The notes: generated by a model not told the origin, from the letters alone. A DNA stretch of 64,000 bases from Jiangella gansuensis DSM 44835 (GCF_000515395.1 NZ_KI911782.1:4928070-4992069); one strand, 5' to 3'. Counted from the first letter of the stretch, positions 16,192-25,654 are shown. Numbers and translations: made by a program.

Positions 16192-18318
16192 GTGAGCACG
16201 CAGACCCCCGACCACATGACGATCACACCACAGCCATCGCGCGCGAGGCGCCTGCGCGACCGCCTGGGCAAGGTGTCGTCCCGGCCCCGGCCCGGCTGGC
16301 GAACCGCGGCGCTGTTCCTGTCGCTCGTCACCGCGGCGATGCTCGGCTGGAGCACCTGGGACCAGTACCTCCCCGGCACGGGAACGATCATCGCGTGGCA
16401 GCTCGCGATGGACGTCGTGGTGGCCTTCGTCGCCGGCGGCGCCGTCACCGGAGTCGCGTTCGTCACCCTGGGACGGGTACGCGCGCTCCCGTGGCTCTAC
16501 GTGTGGTCGCTGGCGGCGTGCCTGGTCGTGCTGGGGACACTCGGTGCCGGGGCGAGCCAGCGGGGTTGGTACGCAGCCGTCGCCGTCATCGTCATCGGCG
16601 GTTCCGCCTTCGGTGGCGCCTTGGGATGCCTGCTCGCGCGGCGACCGGCATGGCGATCGGCACCACGAGACCGGCGGGTGTGGGCGCTCGGCGCGGCCGT
16701 TGCGGTCCTGCTCGTTCCGCTCGCCTGGCTGCTCACGGCGGGCCAGGACCGCCCGGGCGTCGACGACGAGACCGCCGGCGCCGCGACCGTCGCCGGACCG
16801 GACCCGGCGGCACCGGGCCCGTTCGCCGTCGAGACGCTCGTCTACGGCAGCGGCGACGACGCTCGGGCCTCGTACGGCCCGTCGGTCGACGTGCGGACGC
16901 CGACGGTGGACGCGTCTCGCCTCGTCGGGGGCTGGGACGACCGCCGGCGCTCACTCTGGGGCTTCGACGCGTCCAGCCTCCCGCTCAACGGCATGGTGTG
17001 GCGCCCCGCCGGGGCCGGCCCGTTTCCGCTGGTCCTGATGGTGCACGGCAACAAGAGCAGCGCCGCGTCCTCCGAGGCGGGGCTGGGATACCTGGGCGAG
17101 CTGCTGGCCAGCCACGGGTTCATCGTCGCCGCCATCGACCAGAACTTCTTCAACACCGGCGTCATCGACCGTGCGGGCGGGCTCACGGGCGTGAACGCAG
17201 CCCGTGGCTGGCTGGTGCTGGAACACCTGCGGGTGTGGGAGGAGTGGAACGCGACGGCCGGCAACCCGTTCACCGGGACCGTGGACACCGAGCGAATCAG
17301 CCTGATCGGCCACTCTCGGGGCAGTGAGGCGATCGCAGTCGCGGCCCACCTGAACGACCTGGAACATCTCCCCGGGAACGCATCGGTCCCGTTCGACTAC
17401 GGCTTCGGCATCCGGTCGCTGCTGGCCCTCGCACCGACCGATGGCCAGTACCTTCCCGACGGCGAGCCGATCCGGCTCGACGACGTCGACTACCTCGTAC
17501 TCCAGGGCTCCCACGACGCGGACGTGACCGGCTTCGGCGGACTCGACCAGTACGACCGCGTGTCGTTCACCGGCGGCGGGCGGCGGATCAAGGCCGCCCT
17601 GTTCATCGGAGGCGCGAACCACGGCCACTTCAACACCCGGTGGGGAAGCCATGACGTGGGCAACGGGTTCCCCAAGCTCTTCCTCGACACGGACGCACTG
17701 ATCCCGGCGGCGGACCAGCGGCGCATCGCCCAGGTGTACGCGACGTCGTTCCTGCGCACGTCCCTGATGAGCGACGACACGTACGCCGACCTGCTCCGGG
17801 ATCCCCGCGCCGCAGCCGGCTGGCTTCCCGGCGGGACGTACGTCAACCAGTTCGCCGATTCCGAGACGGACCTGGTCCCCGCCCCGGCGCCCGGCGAGAA
17901 CACGGCGCCGTCGTGGGAACTGAGTGCCGGCGAACCGAGCCGCACCGTGGATCTGGACCCCGGCACCGACACCACACCGGCGACGGCGCTGGTGTTCGAC
18001 GCCGTCGTCAGGGCCTCGGACGAGGCTGCCGCGGCTGAGCTGACGGTGCGGCTGACGGACGCCGCCGGCCGCACGGCCGTGCTCCCCGCCGATCAGGTCG
18101 TCGAGCTGACCGGCACGGTCGAGGCGCAGTACCTGAAGAGCCGATGGATGCACAGCAACCCCGTCGACAGGGCGGTGCCCCAGACATACCGCGTGCCGCT
18201 TGCGAGCTTCAGCACCGAGCCGGAATTCGACGCCACGGACGTCCGGGCTGTCACGTTCACGGCCGAGAACGCCGCGGGCCCGGTGCTGATCGACGACATC
18301 GGGCTCGCCCGGGGGTGA
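16192..18318 (+). CDS. Membrane-anchored alpha/beta-hydrolase with C-terminal beta domain
   Basis: A large protein (708 aa, GTG start) with about five hydrophobic segments in the first ~190 residues. A serine-hydrolase domain follows: M-V-H-G-N-K-S oxyanion region near residue 283, nucleophile elbow G-H-S-R-G-S-E, L-Q-G-S-H-D-A-D acid region and N-H-G-H-F-N catalytic His. The final ~130 residues look like a beta-sandwich (carbohydrate-binding-like) domain. Such secreted or anchored hydrolases resemble PET-hydrolase/lipase relatives, but the substrate is unknown. Two hairpins separate it from tRNA-Tyr. Confidence 0.82.
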   Translation: MSTQTPDHMTITPQPSRARRLRDRLGKVSSRPRPGWRTAALFLSLVTAAMLGWSTWDQYLPGTGTIIAWQLAMDVVVAFVAGGAVTGVAFVTLGRVRALPWLYVWSLAACLVVLGTLGAGASQRGWYAAVAVIVIGGSAFGGALGCLLARRPAWRSAPRDRRVWALGAAVAVLLVPLAWLLTAGQDRPGVDDETAGAATVAGPDPAAPGPFAVETLVYGSGDDARASYGPSVDVRTPTVDASRLVGGWDDRRRSLWGFDASSLPLNGMVWRPAGAGPFPLVLMVHGNKSSAASSEAGLGYLGELLASHGFIVAAIDQNFFNTGVIDRAGGLTGVNAARGWLVLEHLRVWEEWNATAGNPFTGTVDTERISLIGHSRGSEAIAVAAHLNDLEHLPGNASVPFDYGFGIRSLLALAPTDGQYLPDGEPIRLDDVDYLVLQGSHDADVTGFGGLDQYDRVSFTGGGRRIKAALFIGGANHGHFNTRWGSHDVGNGFPKLFLDTDALIPAADQRRIAQVYATSFLRTSLMSDDTYADLLRDPRAAAGWLPGGTYVNQFADSETDLVPAPAPGENTAPSWELSAGEPSRTVDLDPGTDTTPATALVFDAVVRASDEAAAAELTVRLTDAAGRTAVLPADQVVELTGTVEAQYLKSRWMHSNPVDRAVPQTYRVPLASFSTEPEFDATDVRAVTFTAENAAGPVLIDDIGLARG

Positions 18319-18323
18319 CGGCA

Positions 18324-18356
18324 CCGGGCGCAACCTCGGCCGCGGGTTGCGCCCGG
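18324..18356 (+). terminator. Terminator hairpin after the hydrolase
   Basis: A perfect 12-bp stem, CCGGGCGCAACC (18324-18335) with 18345-18356 and a 9-nt loop, lies 5 nt after the hydrolase stop codon. Confidence 0.75.
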
Positions 18357-18364
18357 GAACGGCG

Positions 18365-18398
18365 AGAGGGCTGAACCCACACGTGAGTTCAGCCCTCT
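18365..18398 (-). terminator. Terminator hairpin after tRNA-Tyr
   Basis: A 12-bp stem, AGAGGGCTGAAC (18365-18376) with 18387-18398 and a 10-nt loop, lies 27 nt beyond the tRNA-Tyr 3' end. It most likely terminates the tRNA, and may act on both strands with the neighbouring hairpin. Confidence 0.65.
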
Positions 18399-18425
18399 TC
18401 GAGTGCCTCGATGCATCGCATCGGG

Positions 18426-18507
18426 TGGCAGGTGCAGGATTCGAACCTGCGTAGGCTGTGCCGGCTGATTTACAGTCAGCTCCCTTTGGCCGCTCGGGCA
18501 ACCTGCC
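18426..18507 (-). tRNA. tRNA-Tyr (GUA anticodon)
   Basis: An 82-nt class II tRNA. The acceptor is GGCAGGT/ACCTGCC, the anticodon loop has GTA in ACTGTAAAT, and a long variable arm (GCCGGCACAGCC region) precedes the T arm GGTTCGAATCC. The discriminator is A and CCA is not encoded. Confidence 0.96.
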
Positions 18508-18637
18508 GCGGTTCCGAGCCTACGACCCGGACCGGTGAGAGGATACATGAGCGCGGCCGGCGTCGGACAATCGGCGCGACGACCACGAGTCGTCCGGCAT
18601 CGCGGTGCGCGTCAGGGCAGACCCGAAGGGAGCGATC

Positions 18638-19132
18638 GTGGCAAGCGAGTCCTCGTTCGACGTGGTGAGCAAGGTCGACCGGCAGGAGGTGGACAACGCC
18701 CTGAACCAGACGGTCAAGGAGATCTCCCAGCGTTTCGATTTCCGGGGCACCGGCGCTTCCATCCGCTGGCTCGGCGAGCTGGCCATCGAGATGGAGGCCT
18801 CCGCCGAGGACCGCGTCAACGCCGTCCTGGATGTCTTCAAGGACAAGCTGATCAAGCGCAAGGTCTCGTTGAAGGCGCTGGACGCCGGCGACCCACGCAG
18901 CTCCGGCACCGTCTACAAGATCACCGCCACGCTGCAGGACGGCCTCGACCAGGACCAGGTGAAGAAGATCACCAAGGCGATCCGCGACGACGCGCCGAAG
19001 GGTGTGCGCACCCAGGTGCAGGGCGACGAGGTGCGCGTGTCGTCGAAGAAGAAGGACGACCTCCAGGCGGTCATGTCGATGCTGCGCGAGCAGGACTTCG
19101 ACTTCGCGGTGCAGTTCGTGAACTACCGCTGA
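18638..19132 (+). CDS. yajQ: YajQ-family nucleotide-binding protein
   Basis: Protein of 164 residues matching the UPF0234/YajQ family, linked to nucleotide and, in Xanthomonas, cyclic-di-GMP binding. The N-terminal [17 protein letters not shown] and Q-R-F-D-F-R-G-T motifs and the C-terminal [14 protein letters not shown] segment are clear. The GTG at 18638 follows GAAGGGAG. A start at 18605 would add 11 residues foreign to the family. It is convergent with htpX, 11 nt apart. Confidence 0.95.
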   Translation: MASESSFDVVSKVDRQEVDNALNQTVKEISQRFDFRGTGASIRWLGELAIEMEASAEDRVNAVLDVFKDKLIKRKVSLKALDAGDPRSSGTVYKITATLQDGLDQDQVKKITKAIRDDAPKGVRTQVQGDEVRVSSKKKDDLQAVMSMLREQDFDFAVQFVNYR

Positions 19133-19143
19133 ACGGCTGGGCG

Positions 19144-19983
19144 TCAGCGGCGGTAGCCGGCTCGCTGCTCCAGCCGGGCGACCCGCTCAGACATGGGCGG
19201 GTGGGTCGCGAAGAGACGGGCGATGCCGGTCTGCTGCAGCGGGCTGGCGATCATGAGGTGGCTGGTGGCCACGATGTCGCGTTCGGGCGGCAGGACCAGG
19301 GTGCGAGTGCTGGTGTCCAGCTTGCGCAGCGCACCGGCCAGGCCCAGGGGGTCGCCGGTGATGCGGGCGGCTTCGGCGTCGGCGTCGTATTCGCGGCCGG
19401 GGCTGACGGTGAGCCGGACGATGGCCGCGGCCACCGGCCCGAGCACGACGAGGAGTGCCCGCCCCACCGGGCCGAGCCGGGCGTCCGCGCCACCGAACAG
19501 GCGCAGCCCGGCCGCGACCATGACCACGCTGGCGGCCGCTCCGGCCAGAGTGGAGACGACGGTGTCGCGGCGGCGGATGTGGGCCAGTTCGTGCCCGATG
19601 ACACCGCGCAGCTCCCGCTCGTCCAGTAGTGCGAGGATCCCCTCGGTGCAGCAGACGGCGGCGTGCGCGGGGCCGCGGCCGGTGGCGAACGCGTTGACGG
19701 CGCGGGTGGGGCTGACGTAGATCCGCGGCATGGGCACCCTGGCCGGCGCGGTCAGTTCACGCACGATGCGGTAGAGCGTGGGCTGTTCGGCCTCGCTGAC
19801 CGGGTAGGCGCGCATGGCCCGCAGCGCGATGGCGTCGGCCCGCAGGTAGACATAGCCGTCGAATGCCAGGACGGCGACGGCCGCGACGGCGAGCCCGGCC
19901 GGGCCGAACCACGACCCGACCAGGAGCCCCACAGCCGACAACGCCACCAGCAGCGCAGCAGCCTTCACACGATTGAGATGCAC
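19144..19983 (-). CDS. htpX: Membrane zinc metalloprotease HtpX
   Basis: M48-family inner-membrane protease (279 aa) for membrane protein quality control. Two N-terminal hydrophobic segments, then the H-E-L-A-H zinc motif (G-V-I-G-H-E-L-A-H-I-R-R-R-D) with two further hydrophobic segments, and E-Y-D-A-D as third-ligand region. L-F-A-T-H-P-P-M-S-E-R-V-A-R-L is the conserved C-terminus. GTG 19983 is preferred, with AGAGG 6 nt upstream; GTG 19989 is also possible. Longer readings back to 20253 add an Arg/Ser-rich non-homologous tail. Confidence 0.93.
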   Translation of the reverse strand: MHLNRVKAAALLVALSAVGLLVGSWFGPAGLAVAAVAVLAFDGYVYLRADAIALRAMRAYPVSEAEQPTLYRIVRELTAPARVPMPRIYVSPTRAVNAFATGRGPAHAAVCCTEGILALLDERELRGVIGHELAHIRRRDTVVSTLAGAAASVVMVAAGLRLFGGADARLGPVGRALLVVLGPVAAAIVRLTVSPGREYDADAEAARITGDPLGLAGALRKLDTSTRTLVLPPERDIVATSHLMIASPLQQTGIARLFATHPPMSERVARLEQRAGYRR

Positions 19984-20116
19984 GTCCACCTCTCGGGCGT
20001 CCGCCGCGCCCACAACGGCAGCCCTCTTGGTCACCACGGTGAACGCACCGCGGACCGGCGAGGTTCCGCCCGGGCCGCCGGACCCGTGGTGGAGAGCCCC
20101 ACCGCTCGCCGGCGAC

Positions 20117-20174
20117 GAGAGATCTCTCACGCTTCGGACGGCGAGACGGGACTTCGCGAAAGTCGCCGTAGCAT
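20117..20174 (+). promoter_or_regulatory. korAB control region: palindrome and possible -10
   Basis: In the 255-nt divergent region between htpX and korA, GAGAGATCTCTC (20117-20128) is a perfect 12-bp palindrome and could be an operator. TAGCAT (20169-20174) may be the -10 of korA. AGGAGG (20221-20226) is the ribosome site, 12 nt before the GTG. Confidence 0.4.
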
Positions 20175-20238
20175 GGATGGTCGGGATCGACGAGGAGACA
20201 CACCCGTCGCGGGGAATCAAAGGAGGCGTCGACACACG

Positions 20239-22098
20239 GTGACGGTGAAGCACGTACGCGAACTCGACCGTGTGGTGATCCGTTTCGCTGGTGACTCCGG
20301 TGACGGTATGCAGCTGACCGGCGACAGGTTCACCGCCGAGACCGCCTCGTTCGGCAACGATCTCTCGACGTTGCCCAACTTCCCGGCCGAGATCCGGGCA
20401 CCAGCGGGGACACTACCGGGCGTTTCCAGCTTCCAGCTGCATTTCGCCAACTACGACATCCTCACGCCGGGCGACGCGCCGGACGTGCTGGTGGCGATGA
20501 ACCCGGCCGCCCTGAAGGCCAACCTGCCCGACGTTCCCAAGGGCGCCACCATCATCGTCGACACCGGCGACTTCACGGCACGCGCGCTGAAGAAGGTCGG
20601 CTGGGACTCCAACCCTCTCGACGACAACACCCTCAGCGCCTACAAGGTGCACGCGCTCGACCTGTCCGGCATCACCATGGAGGCGCTGGCGCCGTTCGAG
20701 CTGTCCCGCAAGGACGCTTCCCGGTCGAAGAACATGTTCGCCCTGGGGCTGCTGTCCTGGATGTACGGACGCTCCATCGACGGCACCGTGCGGTTCCTGC
20801 AGGAGAAGTTCGCCAGCCGCGAGACCATCCGCGACGCGAACATCGCCGCGCTCAAGGCCGGCTGGAACTACGGCGAGACCACAGAGGAGTTCGCCGTCTC
20901 CTACGAGGTGAAGCCGGCCGCCATGCCGGCGGGCACCTACCGCAACATCACCGGCAACTTGGCGCTCGCGTACGGGCTGATCGCCGCGGGCCGGCAGTCC
21001 GGCCTGCCGGTGTTCCTGGGCTCCTACCCGATCACGCCCGCCTCGGACATCCTGCACGAGCTGTCCAAGCACAAGCGTTTCGGCGTGCGCACGTTCCAGG
21101 CCGAGGACGAGGTCGCAGCCATCGGTGCCGCGCTCGGCGCGTCGTTCGGCGGCGCCCTGGGTGTGACCACCACCTCCGGTCCCGGTGTCGCGCTGAAGGG
21201 CGAGACAGTGGGCCTGGCGGTGTCACTGGAGCTGCCGCTGATCATCGTCGACGTGCAGCGGGGCGGCCCGTCGACCGGCCTGCCCACCAAGACCGAGCAG
21301 GCCGATCTGCTGCAGGTGCTGTACGGGCGCAACGGTGAGTCGCCGGTTCCGGTCGTCGCCGCGTCCTCCCCCGTGGACTGCTTCGACGCGGCCATCGAGG
21401 CCGCCCGTATCGCCGTCACCTACCGGACCCCGGTGTTCCTGCTGTCCGACGGTTATCTCGCCAACGGGTCGGAGCCGTGGTCCGTCCCGGACGTCGACAC
21501 GCTGCCGACCATCGACCCGGACTTCGCGCACGAGCTCAACTACGACGGCGAGGGCGAGCGTGCCTTCTGGCCGTACCTGCGCGACCCCGAGACGCTGGCC
21601 AGGCCGTGGGCCGTCCCGGGCACGCCAGGGCTGGAGCACCGCATCGGCGGCATCGAGAAGCTCGACGGCCCGGGCACCATCTCGTATGACCCCAACAACC
21701 ACGACCGCATGGTGCGGCTGCGCCAGGCGAAGATCGATGGCATCGCCGGCGTCCCCGACCTCGAGGTCGGGGACCCCAGCGGCGAGGCCAGGATGCTCGT
21801 GCTGGGCTGGGGGTCCACCTACGGCCCCATCGGGGCGGCGGTACGACGCGCCCGCAAGGCCGGCAACAACGTCGCCCAGGCGCACCTGCGTCACCTGAAC
21901 CCCATGCCCGCCAACACCGGCGACGTCCTGCGGTCCTACGACCGCGTCCTCGTGCCGGAGATGAACCTCGGCCAGCTGGCCCTGCTGCTGCGCGGCAAGT
22001 ACCTCGTCGACGTCGTCGGGTACAACCGCGTACGCGGGCTGCCGTTCAAGGCCGAGGAACTGGCCGAAGTGATCGTTGAGGAGGTGGGGTCGCTGTGA
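20239..22098 (+). CDS. korA: 2-oxoacid:ferredoxin oxidoreductase, fused gamma-alpha subunit
   Basis: Protein of 619 residues. The N-terminal gamma domain (R-F-A-G-D-S-G-D-G-M-Q-L-T-G) is fused to the pyrimidine-binding alpha domain (L-G-S-Y-P-I-T-P-A-S-D-I-L near the YPITP motif, then F-Q-A-E-D-E-V-A-A-I-G-A). This is the two-subunit 2-oxoglutarate:ferredoxin oxidoreductase architecture known from Mycobacterium and other aerobic actinobacteria; it oxidises 2-oxoglutarate to succinyl-CoA and reduces ferredoxin. GTG 20239 follows AGGAGG. The downstream beta gene overlaps by 4 nt. Confidence 0.93.
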   Translation: MTVKHVRELDRVVIRFAGDSGDGMQLTGDRFTAETASFGNDLSTLPNFPAEIRAPAGTLPGVSSFQLHFANYDILTPGDAPDVLVAMNPAALKANLPDVPKGATIIVDTGDFTARALKKVGWDSNPLDDNTLSAYKVHALDLSGITMEALAPFELSRKDASRSKNMFALGLLSWMYGRSIDGTVRFLQEKFASRETIRDANIAALKAGWNYGETTEEFAVSYEVKPAAMPAGTYRNITGNLALAYGLIAAGRQSGLPVFLGSYPITPASDILHELSKHKRFGVRTFQAEDEVAAIGAALGASFGGALGVTTTSGPGVALKGETVGLAVSLELPLIIVDVQRGGPSTGLPTKTEQADLLQVLYGRNGESPVPVVAASSPVDCFDAAIEAARIAVTYRTPVFLLSDGYLANGSEPWSVPDVDTLPTIDPDFAHELNYDGEGERAFWPYLRDPETLARPWAVPGTPGLEHRIGGIEKLDGPGTISYDPNNHDRMVRLRQAKIDGIAGVPDLEVGDPSGEARMLVLGWGSTYGPIGAAVRRARKAGNNVAQAHLRHLNPMPANTGDVLRSYDRVLVPEMNLGQLALLLRGKYLVDVVGYNRVRGLPFKAEELAEVIVEEVGSL

Positions 22099-23153
22099 GC
22101 GCGCCCGTCGAACTGGGACTGCCCGGCCTGGCCGGGGTACCCACCGCCGATGCACCGCAGACGAAGAAGGACTTCACCAGCGACCAGGAGGTCCGCTGGT
22201 GCCCCGGCTGCGGCGACTACGCCGTGCTGGCGGCCGTGCAGGGCTTCCTGCCCGACCTCGGGCTGGCCCGCGAGAACATCGTGTTCGTCTCCGGCATCGG
22301 CTGCTCCTCGCGCTTCCCGTACTACATGAACACCTACGGGATGCACTCGATCCACGGCCGGGCGCCGACCATCGCCACCGGCTTGGCCGCGGCCCGCCCC
22401 GACCTGTCCGTGTGGGTCATCACCGGTGACGGCGATGCGCTGTCCATCGGCGGCAACCACCTGATCCACGCGCTGCGCCGCAACGTCAACCTGACGATCC
22501 TGCTGTTCAACAACCGCATTTACGGGTTGACGAAGGGCCAGTACTCCCCCACCAGCGAGCAGGGCAAGGTCACCAAGTCCACCCCGATGGGGTCGCTGGA
22601 GGCACCGTTCAACCCGGTCTCGCTGGCGCTGGGCGCCGAGGCCACGTTCGTGGCGCGCACCATCGACTCCGACCGCAAGCATCTGACGTCGGTGCTGAGC
22701 GCGGCCGCCGCGCACCGCGGCACGTCGCTGGTGGAGATCTACCAGAACTGCAACATCTTCAACGACGGCGCGTTCGAGATCCTCAAGAACCGCGACAGCC
22801 GCGACGAGGTACTGATCCGCCTGGAGCACGGCGAGCCGGTCCGGTTCGGCGCCGAGGGCCAGCACGGCGTGCGGCGCAATCCGGCCACCGGCGCGCTGGA
22901 GGTGTGCGGCGGCGACGACCCGGGCCTCGTCGTCCACGACGCGACGGCCGACGACCCGACGCAGGCGTTCGCGCTGTCCCGGCTGGCTGACCCCGGCACA
23001 CTGGCGCGCAGCCCCATCGGCATCTTCCGCCAGGTGCAGCGGCCGGCGTACGGCGACCTCATGAACCAGCAGCTCGACGAGGCCGTCACCGCTCAGGGTG
23101 AGGGCGACCTGCAGGCGCTGCTGCGCGGCAAGGACACCTGGACGGTCAGCTGA
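22095..23153 (+). CDS. korB: 2-oxoacid:ferredoxin oxidoreductase, beta (TPP-binding) subunit
   Basis: Beta subunit of 352 residues. V-R-W-C-P-G-C-G-D-Y and G-I-G-C-S-S-R-F-P-Y-Y supply three of the four Fe-S Cys; N-C-N-I-F-N-D-G supplies the fourth. TPP binding is seen in I-T-G-D-G-D-A-L-S-I-G-G-N-H then N-N-R-I-Y-G-L-T-K-G-Q-Y-S-P-T. The GTGA overlap with korA shows coupling. A 15-bp hairpin follows 14 nt after the stop. Confidence 0.95.
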   Translation: MSAPVELGLPGLAGVPTADAPQTKKDFTSDQEVRWCPGCGDYAVLAAVQGFLPDLGLARENIVFVSGIGCSSRFPYYMNTYGMHSIHGRAPTIATGLAAARPDLSVWVITGDGDALSIGGNHLIHALRRNVNLTILLFNNRIYGLTKGQYSPTSEQGKVTKSTPMGSLEAPFNPVSLALGAEATFVARTIDSDRKHLTSVLSAAAAHRGTSLVEIYQNCNIFNDGAFEILKNRDSRDEVLIRLEHGEPVRFGAEGQHGVRRNPATGALEVCGGDDPGLVVHDATADDPTQAFALSRLADPGTLARSPIGIFRQVQRPAYGDLMNQQLDEAVTAQGEGDLQALLRGKDTWTVS

Positions 23154-23167
23154 CCCATCCGCATCCG

Positions 23168-23201
23168 GACGGCCGGCGACGCGATGGCGTCGCCGGCCGT
23201 C
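23168..23201 (+). terminator. korAB terminator hairpin
   Basis: A perfect 15-bp stem, GACGGCCGGCGACGC (23168-23182) with 23187-23201 and a tight 4-nt loop GATG. Confidence 0.8.
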
Positions 23202-23281
23202 GGTGGTGTTGGGACGGTCTCGCCATCTCGCGTCATGAGCGAAATATCGGTTGGATGCTGGGGCGGTCGTAGCATGCTCGG

Positions 23282-24208
23282 GTGAACCCATCCCGGTCCG
23301 GCGTCGCGTACGGCTTCGGTGCCTACGCCATCTGGGGGCTCTTCCCGCTCTACATCAAGCTGCTCGACCACGTCGGCGCGGCCCAGATCCTGGCCCACCG
23401 GATCGTCTGGTCACTGTTCATCGTGCTCGCGCTGCTCCTGATCGGCCGCAACCTCCGCCGCCTGCGCACCCTCGGCCGCCGCGCTTACGGGCTACTCGCC
23501 CTGGCGGCCGCGCTCATCTGCGTCAACTGGGGCGTGTACATCTGGGCGGTCAACAGCGACCAGATCGTCGAGACCTCCCTCGGATACTTCATCAACCCGC
23601 TGGTGACGGTGCTGCTCGGGGTCCTCGTGTTCGGCGAACGGCTGCGCCGTCTGCAGTGGCTGGCGATGGGCCTGGCCGCCGTCGCCGTCGTCATCCTGAC
23701 CGTCGACTACGGGCGGCTGCCGTGGATCGCGCTGGCGCTGGCGTTCTCGTTCGCCACGTACGGTCTGGTGAAGAAGAAGGCCGACGTCGACGCCGTCGCG
23801 AGCCTCGGCGTCGAGACCGCCGTGCTGTTCCTGCCGGCGCTGGCCTACCTGCTCGTCCTCCAGGCCGACGGATCGGCGGCGTTCGTCGACGCCGGCTGGG
23901 GCGACAGCCTGCTGCTGATCGGCTGTGGGATCGTGACGGCCACGCCGTTGCTGCTGTTCGGCGCGGCCGCGGTGCGGATCCCGCTGACGACGCTCGGCAC
24001 CCTGCAGTACCTCACGCCCACCCTGCAGTTCCTGCTCGGCGTCCTCGTCTACGGCGAGACGGTACCGCCGGTGCGCTGGGTCGGTTTCGCACTGATCTGG
24101 CTGGCTCTGGCCATACTCACCGTGGAAGCCCTGCACCGGCGCAACTCCCGGCTGCGAGAGGCCCGGATGGAGGCCGCGGCCGCCGCGCGGGTGGCCTCAG
24201 GGAGCTAG
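23282..24208 (+). CDS. rarD: RarD/EamA-family transporter
   Basis: Ten-helix DMT-superfamily permease (308 aa, GTG start) of the RarD subfamily: G-A-Y-A-I-W-G-L-F-P-L-Y-I-K-L-L, A-H-R-I-V-W-S, N-W-G-V-Y-I-W-A-V-N, E-T-S-L-G-Y-F-I-N-P-L-V-T-V-L and T-L-G-x-L-Q-Y-L-T-P-T-L-Q-F. RarD was named from chloramphenicol sensitivity in Pseudomonas, but its physiological substrate is unknown. It stands alone between the kor terminator and a broken MFS gene. Confidence 0.92.
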   Translation: MNPSRSGVAYGFGAYAIWGLFPLYIKLLDHVGAAQILAHRIVWSLFIVLALLLIGRNLRRLRTLGRRAYGLLALAAALICVNWGVYIWAVNSDQIVETSLGYFINPLVTVLLGVLVFGERLRRLQWLAMGLAAVAVVILTVDYGRLPWIALALAFSFATYGLVKKKADVDAVASLGVETAVLFLPALAYLLVLQADGSAAFVDAGWGDSLLLIGCGIVTATPLLLFGAAAVRIPLTTLGTLQYLTPTLQFLLGVLVYGETVPPVRWVGFALIWLALAILTVEALHRRNSRLREARMEAAAAARVASGS

Positions 24209-24289
24209 GGCCGGCGCCGCGACCGGCTCTGCGTCGATGATGGCCGACAGGAGATCCTTCGACGTCGTGAGCTCGTCGATGCACCGGCG

Positions 24290-25387
24290 CCATCGCGGCC
24301 TGGATGACCGCCTTCACCGCCGGCGAGGCGATCGGTCCGCTCGTCGGCGGGCTGGTGCTCGAGTTCCTATGGTGGGGAGCCGTCTTCCTGATCGGCGTCC
24401 CGGTCATGGCGGCGCTCCTGCTCGTCGGCCGGGCGCTACTTCCCGAGAGTTCGGCGCGCCTCCCCGGACGGCTGGATCTCCTGAGCGCTGCCCTGCTGAC
24501 GGCGACCGCACTGCTACTGGTGTACGGGGTGAAGACCGCGGCTGCTGGCGTCGGTGCCGGGCCCCTCGCCTGGTGCGCCGCCGGCGTGGTGGCCGGCGCC
24601 GCGGTTGCCCGGCGCCAGCGGGGCACTGCGGATCCGCTGATCGACCTGCGACTCTTCCGGCTGCCCGCGTTCAGCAGTGCACTGGGCGTACAGCTGCTGG
24701 CGGTGGCCGCGACGGCCGGGTGTCCGTTCCTGGTGATCCAGCACCTCCAGTCGGTCGCCGGGCTGTCGCCCCTGGCGGCCGGCCTCGCGACCGTCCCGTC
24801 CGTCGTCCTCGGGATCGCCGGGGCGCTACTTGCGCCGCGGCTGGCGCGGCGGTTCGGCGCTGCCCGCGTCATCGCCGGCGGCCTGTTGATCGCCGCCGCG
24901 GGCGCGGCCTCGCTGGCCGTCGCCGCGCCATGGGGAGCACTCGCCTGGACCTTGGCGAGCTTCACCGCGCTCTATGTGGGCGTCACTCCTACCCTGGCTC
25001 TCACCACGGAGCTGATTGTGTCCGCCGCCCCGCCGGAGCGGGCCGGCACCGCCTCCAGTGTCGCCGAGAGCGGTGCGGAGTCCGGCCTCGCCGGTGGCAT
25101 CGCCGTCATAGGGACCGTCGCCATGGCTGCCTACCGCAGCCGGTTGGAGGCCGGCGCACCAGAGGGGCTGCCCCGGCGCGTTCGACGCGGCCGCCGAGAC
25201 CGTCGGGGGTGGCGTCGAGGTGGCGCACGATACGCCAGGCGAGACCGGAACGCTCCTGCTCGACGCGGTCGAGCACGCGTTCACCAGTGCCTTGCAACTC
25301 GCCGCGGCGGTGGGCGCCGGCCTTCTGCTGGTGGCCTGCGCCGTAGCCGCCGTGGTGCTGCCGACGCGCCGCACGTCGTCAAGCTGA
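24290..25387 (+). pseudogene. Broken MFS drug-exporter (EmrB/QacA type)
   Basis: Homology begins abruptly with A-I-A-A-W-M-T-A-F-T-A-G-E-A-I-G-P-L-V-G-G, the motif-C helix 5 region of 14-helix MFS exporters, so the first ~130 residues are missing. The frame is then good up to R-L-E-A-G-A-P-E-G-L. One extra C in the run at 25171-25174 shifts it; in the +1 frame it continues P-G-A-F-D-A-A-A-E-T-V-G-G and ends A-V-V-L-P-T-R-R-T-S-S-S at 25387. Truncation plus frameshift make it a pseudogene. The 3' end overlaps the convergent gntR gene by 9 nt. Confidence 0.8.
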
Positions 25388-25654
25388 CGACACGGGCGTG
25401 TCGGGCCCGGCGTCGGGTGCGACGAACGTGCCCTTCCCGTGGACGGTGAGGATGCGTCCCTGGGCGCGCAGCTCCACCATGGCGCGCCGCACGGTCAGGT
25501 AGGCGACGCCGTACTCGCCGGCCAGCTCGCGCTCCGGCGGCAGCCGCGCACCGGGCTGCAGCTCGCCGGCGTCGATGCGGGCGATGATGTGATCGGCGAC
25601 GGCGACGTACAGCAGCTGGTGCCCCGCTGGCTTGAACTCGGGAACGTCGCTCAT
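25379..25654 (-). CDS. Small GntR-type DNA-binding regulator
   Basis: A 91-residue protein that is almost only a GntR winged helix: Q-L-L-Y-V-A-V-A-D-H-I-I-A-R-I, G-A-R-L-P-P-E-R-E-L-A-G-E-Y-G-V-A-Y-L-T-V-R-R-A-M, then L-R-A-Q-G-R-I-L-T-V-H-G-K-G-T-F-V. There is no effector domain, as in a group of short actinobacterial GntR proteins. The ATG at 25654 and GTG at 25660 are both possible. It is divergent from the small gene at 25730. Confidence 0.85.
   Translation of the reverse strand: MSDVPEFKPAGHQLLYVAVADHIIARIDAGELQPGARLPPERELAGEYGVAYLTVRRAMVELRAQGRILTVHGKGTFVAPDAGPDTPVSSA

Noticed and set aside
19990-20253. Long N-terminal HtpX reading to 20253
   Set aside because: The added sequence is Arg/Ser/Gly-rich, overlaps the korA ribosome site and has no HtpX similarity; the internal GTG with AGAGG fits the family start.
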